Positions 48,119-59,596 of a stretch of DNA of 64,000 nt are shown in pieces. Position 1 is the stretch's first letter; each line of letters opens with the position of its first letter. The notes below the pieces were generated by a model, which saw only the letters and a list, made by a program, of their open reading frames with translations, was not told the DNA's origin and did no database searches. Source of the stretch: Congeria kusceri (taxonomy: Eukaryota > Mollusca > Bivalvia > Myida > Dreissenidae); NCBI GenBank assembly GCA_027627225.1, contig CM051028.1, positions 19,925,701-19,989,700 of the forward strand, read 5' to 3'. Both the position numbers and the translations under genes were made by a program.

Positions 48119-49130
48119 CAGGGGCGGACCCAGGATTTCGTGTTAAGAGGGGCGTAAACTTTTGATCGTGCAGTTATAACCCCTTTATATTGTCTATGTG
48201 TCTGCAGTGATTAGCTATATCAAAGATATATAATAAATCTTTTCATATGATCATCATCATCATTATCCTCCTCATCATCATCACCATCAATGCACTTTGT
48301 TTCACTGAATACATACTTTACCGTACTATGTTCGATATACATGTTGGTTCATCTGTATGTCATGCACCTGTTTTGGCGGTAAATTGCCCTTATTTGACAT
48401 TAAATGTTATATATATATATATATAATATTGTGAAAAATACTAGTATGATTGCGTTATGAACTAAAAAGGGAAGTGGTGCCGACTTTATGTCAATTTCGC
48501 TGACATATGGTGCCGGCAAAAAAGAAATCGCCAGGATTTAGAGCCGATGTTGTTGTGGACACCCCTTTACTTTATAGCGTTAAATATTTCTTATAGTTGC
48601 ATAAAACAATAAGATATTTGGTGTGATTGCTAATGGATAATTGAACAAATAGTTTGTCGATTAAGAATAATGGGAACTAAATTATGGATTGAGACAAAAC
48701 TGTGTAAACTCACCAGTAGTCATTGCTTTGACATGACTTCGATTTTAAATAAGTATGTCTTTTATGTGGTACCTGTGCCAACGGTGTATTGCATCTGACA
48801 TCTTTATAAAATACAAGAATTTTATAAAAGAAAACAATAGCATCCTTAAATAAAGGTATATATAATTACTGTCTATTGTTTTTCGGTTTCGCTGAACTTT
48901 GGCGCCGGTATTACGGTATATGTAAGAATTCGTAGGGGGCGGGTCTAAGTTGGGTATGTTTTACTGAAATACTGTGTATCTTTTAAAAAACTGAGCGAGC
49001 TAAGCGAGCGAAAAAACAACAACACATTTTTTCCAGTTTTGGCACTTTTATATATGGTCATATTAGTGTGGTCCGGATGTTTTAGGGGGGCGGGGGGGGG
49101 GGCGCCGGGTGCGCCCCTTGAGCCGCTAGT
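48119..49130. mobile_element. Candidate hAT-like non-autonomous transposon
   Basis: Starts CAGGGGCGGACCCAGG and ends GCCCCTTGAGCCGCTAG, a terminal pattern familiar from hAT-type elements. TGGTGTG flanks both ends (48112-48118 and 49131-49137), fitting an 8-bp target duplication with one change. The interior has (ATC)n at about 48248-48292, a TA run, and a long G tract near 49090. No transposase. Confidence 0.6.
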
Positions 49131-49881
49131 GGTGTGTCTGTCGTATTTATCAGCAATGTATTTATTATGCAGGTAAGCGACCGGAGCTTAGAAGGCGGAG
49201 ATTTTTATATACTTTCCCAACAATATCATATGTCAACTGCATTATAAATTGTTCGGGTTGATTCCTTTTACCATCTGCCATTAGATCGTATTCCGCTGCA
49301 ACGTCAGACAATAAATTGAAATAATTATGAAGTAATTACACTGTGTAGTCACGTGTGGTGTTATCAAATATCCAACATTGAAACAGCATAGGCCAGGGTT
49401 TGTATTTGTAGTGACAGTATCCGCTGATACGATTTTTTTTTTAAACACAAAATGAAATCGAACCACAACCAACATAAATAATAAATAATAAAAATAATAA
49501 CCCTTCACATTGCAAAAATCATTTTATTCCCACTGACCATGCATACTTTACGGGGAAAAAAAGGCGTATTAAAATCACGCTTATACTATAAAACACAGTG
49601 AAATATAAATCATATGTATGCAACATAAACATAAACATGTTGACTTGTATTACAGGGACCTATTCAGATTACCCCCCCCCCTCCACAACAAATACATTAT
49701 AAATACACAAGCGAAATAACACGACTGACAACATATAAATTGGAAACATAGTGTCGTTTATGAAACAAATCATCAATTGAAATGGGTAAATTTATAAAGC
49801 GTGTGTAACACTTTTCGTCGGTATTTTGGAAAACACGTGTATCTCTTATATAGCGTTAAAAATTCACTACACTTTTTGGCA
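49131..49881. other. Intergenic, no gene recognised
   Basis: AT-rich with a C run near 49675. No coding region supported. Confidence 0.4.
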
Positions 49882-50275
49882 GTAAGAATAGCCGAGTGGT
49901 TAGAGCAAAATATTTTTGATCTCGGCGGACGTTGTTCGAGTCTCGACAAAGGCAATTATTTTTTGTTCTTTATATTATATGTGTTTTTGGTCACTTTTGA
50001 ACTTATTTAGTTTTTGCAGTAAGGACATAAAATTACATTTTCAAAAATAAGACAATCTGTAAAAAAATGTCCCTTTAAAATTGCCGTTTTGAACACGGTG
50101 ATTCGAGTCTCGACAAAGACAAACATTTTTAGTTGTTTTCTTCATATTATATTTGTTTTTGGTCAGTTTTAAACTTATTAAGTTTTTGCAGTTAAGACAT
50201 TAAAAGACATTTTTTTCAACAATACGAAAATCTGTGAACAAGTCCCTATAAAATTGACGTTTTGAACACGGTACA
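49882..50275 (+). mobile_element. tRNA-headed SINE with a tandemly duplicated body
   Basis: The head (AGAATAGCCGAGTGGTTAGA ... TTCGAGTCTCGACAAAGGC) is tRNA-like. The body from the B box to GAACACGGT (about 49935-50100) is repeated directly at about 50101-50275 with substitutions. Its AATCTGTGAACAAGTCC end matches the minus-strand SINE at 17640-17850. Confidence 0.65.
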
Positions 50276-51420
50276 TTTGGTAATGTAATGTTTGAATGTG
50301 TCCATGCTTCATTTCACAAGCATTGCATTATATTATCATTGTTGACGTGGTTAATGAACAACGTTGTGTTAAATGTATTTTTTGCCGGATTCTTTTACGA
50401 AAACTATCGGTTTATAGCCTGCTTGATAGTCCTCTGCCAACCCAATTAGATGGTTCCGGTTGACTACACAAAATGACCGGTAGAGCTAAAAATATGACTT
50501 TGCTTTATTTGTCATATGTTTAGATGTTTTTGTCAAATTTTGAAAATTTGGGGAAATGTCCACTGGAGTGTTATTTCTCAAACTTTCGCGACATGGCACA
50601 CGATAGCTACCATAGCATAAAATGTTTAAACGCTATTTAATTATTATCAATGTCATTTGGTGGTCCACTAAAAATTATTCAAATGGTTCCAGTCCATTGC
50701 CCAAAATTGCCGTCAGAGCTAAAACAGAATTTTGAGATTATAAGGTTTCGAATTCCTGTCCTGAATTTCAACAGACGGAGTACAAAGTCTATCTTGATGA
50801 AACTAGACACAATTGTTCCCTAGTCCTTTATTAAACCTGCTGGTTCAGGTCCGCTGCACAAAATGGCCACAAAAGCTAAAATTAGAAAAAAGGTGATTAG
50901 ATTTGCATATACTTCGACGCAAATATTTCATTGGTGGACACCACAGCTAAAATCTAACATTTGTCTTAGTGACATTTCATGTTAAACCACTCGGCTAACT
51001 GTAGAAGACACTACAATCATGCATGTTGGATGACTTTCTAGTTTCTACCAAATTTTGAAATTACAATACATATTATTATTAACAATTGCGTACATTTTAT
51101 ATCATCTTCATAAATATTCTACATTTCTTCTTCAAGATCGACTTCTCTATAGACGTTAGCAAAATAAATAATGCCGGCTACAAAGGGGTTTCTTTGTTAC
51201 TTGTATCTCCTCCCAATGGATATTTTTTGCAAACATGTCCAAGTAACTAAAATTAACAAAAAAACACACAACATATCTGGACATTGTAGATCAATAACGA
51301 ATCATCAGCATTTGAAATGCGACACGAATTTGTTTCGGTATATGATAATATGGCAAAAAGGACATTTTGAACTCATTTGTCAATGTGTATCATGATACCA
51401 AGACTTTCTTCATGTTGCAG
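50276..51420. repeat. Degenerate tandem-structured repeat and 5' flank of gene 4
   Basis: Between 50390 and 50990 the block 'tggttccggtc..ctgcacaaaatggcc..agagctaaaa' recurs near 50450, 50680 and 50830. The remainder to the acceptor at 51420 (ATGTTGCAG) is AT-rich and should be the end of a 5' non-coding intron of gene 4. Confidence 0.5.
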
Positions 51421-51431
51421 ACTAACCGGCA

Positions 51432-51871
51432 ATGCGGACGTACGTAGACAACGCGTATAATCGGCGGGTTGGTCGGGTGGGGATGCCAGTCGGCAGTATG
51501 GTTATCTCGAAAGCAAGTGGAGCTTCTTATTGCGCAGAATATGTGGACAACGCATGCAACCGAGCTCTTGGACGGGTGGGCATGCCGAAGGGTCGTATGC
51601 CAGTTTCGAAGTACAGTGGCGGTAATTGTATTTCAATATTTGAGTCATCTATATGGGCAGACAAGACGTACCTTGAAATCGACTTATACCGCAGAACCTT
51701 CGGAAGTTTCCACAAGAAAATTCAAACGGTATCCAGTGGAACTTGGATCAATAGCAAGAGAACAGGGACCGGAAACTAATCGGACTCCCTCGAAGCTGCA
51801 TGTCACAGAACAATGAGGTTTCAAAGGAAACAGGAGAAAATGGGGACATCATCCAAAGGCATGAACATGAG
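51432..51871 (+). pseudogene. Gene 4, repeat exon, frameshifted
   Basis: An acceptor (TTGCAG) at 51420 and ATG 51432 begin the same protein start as gene 3 (MRTYVDNAYNRRVGRVGMP), with about 110 bases identical. Repeats 1 and 2 are intact (second: YVDNACNRALGRVGMPKGR); the middle is deleted or eroded. Compared with gene 2, one base is missing in the final repeat near 51756 (AGCAAGAG against AGCAAAGAG). The frame therefore closes at the TAA of 51777-51779, although the following sequence still aligns with the gene 2 tail (GLPRSCM, VSKETGE) up to a good donor GAG|GTAAGA (51871/51872). As written, translation cannot reach the kinase exon. Confidence 0.82.
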
Positions 51872-52570
51872 GTAAGAAAGAGTGTGTTAAAATGTAAGCA
51901 TCGGTGACTTAGTGTCCATTTAGTTATGCATATGTTTACTTTTTGTCTGAAAGATGCATTTGGTGTTCAGCTTTAGCTCCCTCGTAAACAAAACATTGCA
52001 AACGAAAAGACTGTTTTACTTCACTGTTATTGTTCAGTCAATGCAGTGGACAGTTGTTGTTAGGAACTTTTAATCCTAATTGATTTATAGAGATAATATA
52101 ACTTTTTGAGGTCTTTAAAGTCCGCAGAAGCCAGACAAATGGGTTAAAGCCCGAAAACGTAGCACGAGGGCTTTACACATATTAAGGGCCTCTGCGGACG
52201 AAAGACCGAAAAAAGTGTAAAATCGCTGATTTAGCCTAAAAACATACATCTAGAGTGATCAAGCAAATGGGTATTTTACCATAACATCGTATTTTTTTTT
52301 ATAGAATTAAGTAACACAAAATCGTGCAACCTGTTTTTAATATCTATTACCGGGGCCGCGTTCATGCGAGATTGAATCGCACTAGTTAGTCGAGTACAAC
52401 TTTTTGACAATAACCGACCGCTTTTTGTTCGTTATCACACCCTTCTAACGGACTGAAAACGGACGTTTTATGTAATAATGATGTTTAATTAACGACGTGT
52501 GTATGAGTAGTCGAACGTAAGTGACGTATACTTTGTTTACTTACAATTCCATTTGAAATCGTTTTTACAG
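51872..52570 (+). other. Gene 4 intron
   Basis: 699-base GT-AG intron, phase 0 with respect to the ancestral frame, AT-rich, no recognised repeat. Acceptor TTTTTACAG at 52570. Confidence 0.75.
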
Positions 52571-53596
52571 GCTCTTGAAACCGTCTACGATTTTATGGAC
52601 GACTATCGCTTACTGGATGGCTAACCGATGCCTGGTTACCAACCTTTTCACGCTAAACATATGGCGAAGCTTGAACGCATTCAGGAGTGTATGTGCCAAG
52701 AGGAAGAAATGCAATGGAATGCCGAATACGGAACCGACGCAAAGTCAATGGAGGTCGAGCACACCAGTCCGTTAAACGAGCTGCAATTACGACATAAGAT
52801 AGGTGAGGGACGGTTTGCCGTGGTCTATTTCTATGGAACTGCGGTGTCTGTAAAGAAGATAAATAAAGAAAAAACGACAAAAAATTTTGTGGAATCATTC
52901 AAAGATGAAATAAACTTCTTCCGCACGCTCGATCATCCCAATATTGTGCGATACATTGGCGCATATGAAGACGAGGACCAGCTTTGTATTGCAATGGAGT
53001 ACATGGAAGAAACCCTTTTCGATTTTATACATATCAATAAATGCATAACCAATATTGATGACGATCAGCGACTGACAATTATCCGCCAGATATGCCTCGG
53101 CATGCTTTACTTGCACGTAGAAGGCGTCGCTCATGGTGACCTCAAACCGCATCATATCCTGATGACGGTGTCTGGCCGTCGTCCAATGGTGAAGATTTCT
53201 GATATTAGTTTGAGCTTGGTAGGGAAAGGCTCTGAGACGATTTTGTCAGGAAACGCCGTTCTCTGGCATGAAACGCCGCAGTACGCCGCACCGGAAATAC
53301 TACGACAGGAACATCTGACTACGATCGGCATGATGCGCGCCGACATCTGGAGCCTCGCACTGATTGTATTTGAGATCATCTACGAGAAAACACCATACCA
53401 CAATTTCAGTTTGTTGCAAGTTCAGAAGCAGGTGGGCGAAACCGGTTGCGCGCCGGAAGTACCGAAAGAAGTGATGGTTAATCCGGACGTCCGGGCGGTT
53501 ATTGAGGAATCCTGGACATTCGATCCTGAAGACCGACCAGACGTCAAACAGATAAGCGATGTGTTGTTGGAAGCGACGTACATTTTTAGACAATAG
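52571..53596 (+). pseudogene. Gene 4, kinase exon with an in-frame stop and degraded motifs
   Basis: The exon starts ALETVYDFMDDYRLLDG in the phase-0 frame, then hits TAA at 52622-52624, immediately before the codons homologous to PMP in gene 2. From ATG 52628 a 322-residue kinase frame is open to 53596. The glycine loop GEGRFAVV is good, but four residues are lost just after it (VYFYGTAV against VYLAAWRGTDV). Lys is present in SVKK; the catalytic loop is HGDLKPHH (Asp kept, metal-binding Asn changed to His); DFG is replaced by DIS; APE and DIWSL are present. Loss of Asn and of DFG predicts a catalytically dead domain. AATAAA at 53916 could serve as a polyadenylation signal. The long open kinase frame could mean recent decay or separate translation as a pseudokinase. 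Confidence 0.82.
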
Positions 53597-54284
53597 AGAC
53601 GTCTACAGTGCAACCTTAATTAGATGTCTGTGGCGAGGGCTTTAGACTTAACTAATATGGGAAACTTGGCGTGGAATGAAATTATTAGTGGATTCATTAT
53701 TGTGTTGTTTAACTGCTGTGGATTATTTATGTCTTCATCCACGTGTAATCAATGGCTTATTCGTTTTATTCGTGTTTTCGTTTGTTTACCATCATTTTGT
53801 GTTTAAAGGTGATAAATGTCCAAGTGTTCTTGCAGTTGTATATATTTTTATTAATCGTAACGTACACTGTGCATACATTTTTATGTTTTGTTGGATAATA
53901 TTTAATATATTTGTAAATAAATTTTGGTAATCTGCAATATTTACTCTTGATATTTAATGCATAATACCAATCATGTATTTGTCTCAGTGCCCCAACGAAA
54001 CATTCCATTCAATTTTCTATCATAAACAACTGTTTGCGAGATTGGGTATTGTATGTTATAGATAGATTTCAGAACTGACCGGTGCATAGCGACGTGTTCT
54101 CCAAATAAATTGTCAAAAACGTTTAGCTGAATATCATATTGTTCTTACATCTTTGCACTTATCGCATCACTGTAATAAATCACAATAATAATTGTATGGT
54201 GTTATAAATTGGTGTTGTTTTCAAATATATTTTATTGAATTTAAATTTTAAAAAAAACAACAACAAACAAACAATTGTATACTG
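53597..54284. other. 3' flank of gene 4
   Basis: AT-rich, with an AATAAA at 53916-53921 about 320 bases after the kinase stop. A hydrophobic short open frame (53624-53806) has no recognisable domain. Confidence 0.5.
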
Positions 54285-55030
54285 TGATATATGTTTATTC
54301 CATTTAGGTGGTTATTTTACCGAAGATACTCGAATACAATAAATAATACCAATTACCAAATAAAAACCTACATTATTTTTCTTTCTTAAGTACTTTAGTC
54401 AATTATAAATTAACACAACATCTGAAATTCTTGGGGTTTTTTTTAATCATGAAATGCATATTGCAACGAAACCGATCCGCCTAACTGTTCCACAACAGCT
54501 GAAATCATAAATTTATTCATGAAATGTATATGTCAATGACAAAGATGCGGTCTTTCGGGGTAAATGTTTATTTCATATAAATAGTTATTTTACAGAAGAA
54601 ACACACATACTATTAATAAAAACAAGAACCTTATGAAAACATACATTTTTTTTTCTTTCAAAAGTACTTTAATAAATCATAAATTACCACAACATTGGAA
54701 ATCCTTAGTTGTTTTATCATATAATGTATATTGCAACGAAACCGACACCCCAAACAGTTTCACAACAGCTGAAATCATTAAAAAAAAGTTTATGAAATGT
54801 ATATGTCAACGACAAAGATGCGGTCGTTCGGGGGTATATGTTTATTTCATATAAATACTTATTTGACAGAAGAAACACACATACAATTAATAATAACAAG
54901 AATGAAATGAAAACATATATTGTTTTATATGAGAAGTACTTTAACCAATCATAAAGTACCACGACATCTCAAATCCTTAGGGGTTTTTTATCAAAAATTG
55001 TATATTGCAATAGTTATTTTACCGAAGCAA
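54285..55030. repeat. Tandem repeat, unit about 270 bp, nearly three copies
   Basis: Each unit has 'tttatttcatataaatagtt', 'agaagaaacacacata', 'agtactttaataaatcataa' and 'gaaatgtatatgtcaa.gac' followed by 'aaagatgcggtc.ttcgggg'. Copies run at about 54290-54560, 54567-54838 and 54839-55005, with a fragment after. Confidence 0.8.
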
Positions 55031-57727
55031 CACATATTCAATTAATAATAATTAAATTCAATTTAAATAAACAAATTCTGCTAAAAATATAATCACAACA
55101 ATGCAGCCAAATATTAAATAAAATAAAAAAATCTTTGATTCATATTTGCAAAATTAATCATAGTTCAAAATATGTAATTAAAGCGTTGATAATGAAATGT
55201 AAAATGTTCACGTTTTAATGCTACTAATGCAAGGTTTTCATAAAGATTGTGAAGTATATCAATAATAAATAACTACATAATGTATGTATGAGTTGATTTG
55301 AGAGTCAAAATCGCCAATGGAATCGTTATTTAAAAGAGAAGAACAAAACTTATGTGAACTCACAACTGCATCACACACAAAATTGAAAATAAAATATAGC
55401 CTTAAACTACATGCAGAAAAATATTTATAATGACAAAACCCTTCTTATCAAATAAAAGTATGAAATTAATATATCAACATGAAGAAATAAGCTTAAGGTA
55501 GTCACACACTAATGGTCATGATCACAAATGTATTTTTTTTAAATCTTAATCTACAATCAATAAGACACTGTATTTGAAAATTTATAGACTTTTTACCGTT
55601 TAATAAAACAGTTATTAGCATTTTTGTAATGCCACCCCCTTGGACAACAAAATTTCTCAATCTGACATTATGTCATATTAGAAAAAGCCACAAAACATGT
55701 TTATGTATTTTTTATTTTTAGCATATTTTAAACTTCATAACAGTAACATGGACATCTATAAGCATAATAATAACAACTGTGTGATGTGTATATATACAAT
55801 ATAAAGAAAAACATTAAAATATGTACAGTACCCCTATTGAAAATAAGGACAAATTCAACTAACTTGAAAATGAGTGTCCATACTTTAAAGTCAGTTGTGA
55901 TCACATAGATAAATGGTATAGGCGAATTGAGCCCACTACAATTATTTACATACTTATGCAAATGAAATACCAAAACATTATGAACTTTCACAGTCGTATA
56001 ACATAAATATTTGCAGCTTAAGTATACAGGGGTCGGTTTTGAAAACCTAGTAGAGTAACGTGACAAATGCTGTTTTAGTACATATTACAAATGAGCATGT
56101 CACAAAACTTCATAAATTCTAATATTCTGATTCCAATAACAGCTTGGTGACTTAAACTATTTTTTTTAGACAACTAATACAACTAAATACTAAACATTGT
56201 TACTATAATTAAGTAATAGAATCACTCGGAAAAACAGTCCTCAGAGAAAACTATTGTGGACACAAATGCAAACAAACAGGACCCATTACATCCAATAACT
56301 AATAATTATGCAAATAATACAATCATTTAAAATTAATCATGTAACAACAGTTGTCGAGGTTATTAATTTACTAAGGGTAAAACACAAGAAGAACAGAAAA
56401 GTTTTTGTTTCTATTGATCTAGCATATATCTTTTTATTTGGTTTAAAAATACATTTATTTCCATTTATATACAATTAAAATAGACTATACATTATCATAA
56501 TTATACATAAAATACACAACTTTATGATGTTAAAAGCAATCATATATTGACAGATAAGCAAAATATTAAAGCTCCCCCTCTAAAAACAAATTATAACACT
56601 TTTATAAAATGTGCTTTCAACTTCAAAGTGAATTCTGGACTATTATTCAAGTGTATGTGACCCTCCAAAATTAATGTTATTGTTAATACAGATAAACAAT
56701 GCAAAACTATTAACTTTTAACTGGTCTGGAATTATATGCTGATCAATGATGTATGGAAGGGTGGGTTTAAGAACTGACAACAGTTATTTGTAAAATATTA
56801 TTTATCCGACATATTAAAACTAACATTGTCACAAACTCTAGTTTATTCAAATTTCGTACTTGATTAATATAACTAAAACTTGATACGGAAAAGTGTACAT
56901 CAAAACTTTTGTCAATATGGGCACAATAATGCAGATCATTAAATTATAAGTGTTCAATCCAAGGACAGAAGCACTGTAATCTTGATGATGTTGTTGGACG
57001 TTCTTCTCCTGCAAGATAATTTCCTGGACCTGTGTGTTCTTGTGAAAACTTGAACTGATGAACTGTTTTGATTTTCTCAAAAGTCCATGATGATTTGTCT
57101 AGAATAAGTTATAACTTGTAATGTACATATTCTTATCTTACAAGTAAATATTGTCCGAATTCACTCCCCGTCCGAATATTAGTACATGATATTATTGTTG
57201 TTATTGCTTTGTCTATAAAAATCCATTGTTTTAGCAGGATATTGTTCTACAAACTTTAATGAATTTAAAGCTTTGTATTTACCTCCGGTTTAGTCCATTT
57301 AACGTTGATTGTTGACAGAATAATCCATTTTTGCACAGTACCAAAATTCCTGCACTGTATTACGGCTGCAGCAAAGTACATTGTTTACTACACGCGTAGG
57401 AATATGATGGAATGTTATTAAATGCATTTTATCCTTAAAGACTTGTCAAGATGTTAATAATAGCTTTTCTTGGTGCATTATAATATTATAAATTGCATAT
57501 TGTTCATACATGTTTATTGTTAAACCTTAATGGTTCACTAGGAACTATTTGAGACGCTGGCTGCGTAGGAATTACTGAAGTTGTCATGATGCAGCATTTC
57601 AAATTGTATTGTTATAAATGCATATTTAAAGCTACTGTTGCTTTGATATATAGAGTTTGACTTCTTCTATGATTAAGAAGTAATATTTATGTGATTGTTA
57701 ATTTATTGGAATAGTAGTTTTAATTAT
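55031..57727. other. Intergenic, strongly AT-rich
   Basis: No gene, tRNA or clear repeat family recognised over 2.7 kb. Short open frames on the minus strand (such as 55728-56066) are low-complexity and have no domain. Confidence 0.45.
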
Positions 57728-58341
57728 TGTTAAGGAATAGCCACATTACTTCCTTATATGCTGCAGGATGCTGCACGATTCTGATTGGTTGCAGCTGAAT
57801 CTGCAGAATCTGATTGGCTGCAGCCAAATCTGCAGCATCCGAAAGGGTATATAAGGAGGTTCTCCTCTCAGTTTTGGCAACAGTTGCTAACAACAAACAT
57901 CACTGTTCACTATATAGAAAACCTTAAAAGTAAGAACTCAAACATTATAAAAATCCTGAACAACATTAAAGGTACGATTTCAAAACGCACTTAACTATTT
58001 TCTAACGCTCTAGCAATATATTTATTCTATTAACAGCTGATTATTATTAAAGTTATAATAATATACTAAAGAACGTTTCTAAGAACTATTTTATGATACT
58101 GTAAAGATATTTCAAAAACTGAGCAACTGTTCGCCAAACGTTCGTCATTACTGTACCGCCATTCTGAATAAACCGAAATGAATATGATTATTATGTTATC
58201 GATATTATGAAAGTAGATCTACGAATAAATGATGATTTTTGAAACTTTAATTCATCTCCGTCTTTACTAGAGTTTGCTGCCAGACTCAAACTCTAATCGA
58301 CACTGATATTATCAAGAATCTTCATTGTAAGGTAGCTTACA
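57728..58341 (+). repeat. Putative 5' LTR
   Basis: Starts TGTTAAGGAATAG and ends GTAGCTTACA, the canonical TG...CA, three bases before the primer-binding site. Contains CTGCAG/GATTGG repeats and a TATA-like GGGTATATAAGGAGG at about 57846, fitting a promoter. With no second LTR in the window, the 5' limit is a best guess. Confidence 0.65.
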
Positions 58342-58344
58342 AAT

Positions 58345-58355
58345 TGGTGTCAGAA
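58345..58355 (+). other. Primer-binding site (tRNA-Leu type)
   Basis: TGGTGTCAGAA matches the complement of the 3' end of leucine tRNAs (TTCTGACACCA) and lies three bases after the LTR end. Confidence 0.75.
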
Positions 58356-58469
58356 AATTTTTTAAAGTGATTCCTCTTGAACCACACGTCTGTAAAGGAA
58401 TTAAAAAACAAACACTATTTAATTATTAATGTTTAACGTTTATTGACACCTCTATACATAAAGTACCTG

Positions 58470-59596
58470 ATGGCTTCCCCTGACCCCGACGTTTCGTTCG
58501 ACAGTGTTCCTTCGGTGACCAACACCGTTGACGAGGGAACGAGAGTAGCAGTGCGCATGTAGATGACGTGCAGCACCAACGGCGCCGCGACGACGCACAT
58601 CACGTTACATTCCGGGATGCACACAGTCCTGTGATGAGACGCTCCGGTCATGAAAGAACAAATAGCAATCAACACGACACGCACCACACATCTTTTGATC
58701 ATGGTGACACTCACTACAATTACATGTCAACACCACCACCCATACACCACACACTTATTAAACCGGACATGTATGACGGGAACAATTCGTACGAACAGTA
58801 TGCGTCACATTTCGAGGACTGCTCAGAATTATCTGGTTGGGACAATCGTACGAAAGTATTGATGTTGGCCGGCAGTTTAAGAGGCGCAGCCAGAAGTTTC
58901 TATATGAGCCTTACGGAGAACGAGCGCCGTAATTATTACACGTTGACAACGCGCCTGTCCGAACGCTTTGGTAGCAACAGTAAGCACCAATGTATGTGCT
59001 TGAATAAATTAGAAAACAGACGACGCGCAAAAGGCGAGAGCATTGCGTCACTTGCAGACGACTTGCGCAAGCTTTGTCAAAAAGCTTACTCTGATCTTGA
59101 CCATCGCTCGCAGGAAAAACTTGCATTAAATCAGCTGTACAAACTCGTTTCAATTGAAATGAAATGCCGTTGCATGGATCACGATTGCTCAACCGTAAAC
59201 GAGGCCGTTTCCGTGATTGAAAGGTACGAATCCATATTAGGAGCACCCGTATCTGCTCAAAGCATTAGGGCGGTTGACTCCGACAAGCAACAGACTGATA
59301 TTGAATCAGTTATAAAGCGTATCGAAGCGCGACTGAATCAGATCGAAACCTCTGTTGTGCATGCACCAAAGGTACACAACAATAAAAGCGGGAGATCATG
59401 CTTTGGATGCAACTCTCCGGACCATCTATGGGCATCGTGTCCTCAAAATGCAAATCGCGGACCGCGACGTAACCGGGCGAATAATACCCGAAGTGCAAGC
59501 AGCAACATGTCCACTCATCCACAGCAATCTATTTCTCAGAGCAATTTTTATGTTAAGGGCAAACCATCTGGGGCCCACGTTCAGGGAAACTGTTAA
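58470..59596 (+). CDS. gag: gag polyprotein, frameshifted near its start
   Basis: ATG 58470 (MASPDPDVSFDSVPS) opens a frame that closes at 58560, while the long gag frame is open from about 58532 without an ATG. A one-base shift near 58530-58540 therefore separates start and body. The body has the retrotransposon Gag capsid-like region (YDGNNSYEQYASHFEDC ... WDNRTKVLMLAGSLRGAARS) and near its end a CX2CX4HX4C zinc knuckle (CFGCNSPDHLWASC), which binds RNA during packaging. It overlaps the pol frame by 40 bases. Confidence 0.85.

Noticed and set aside
52653..53613. Minus-strand open frames opposite the gene 4 kinase exon
   Set aside because: Antisense shadows of the kinase coding sequence.
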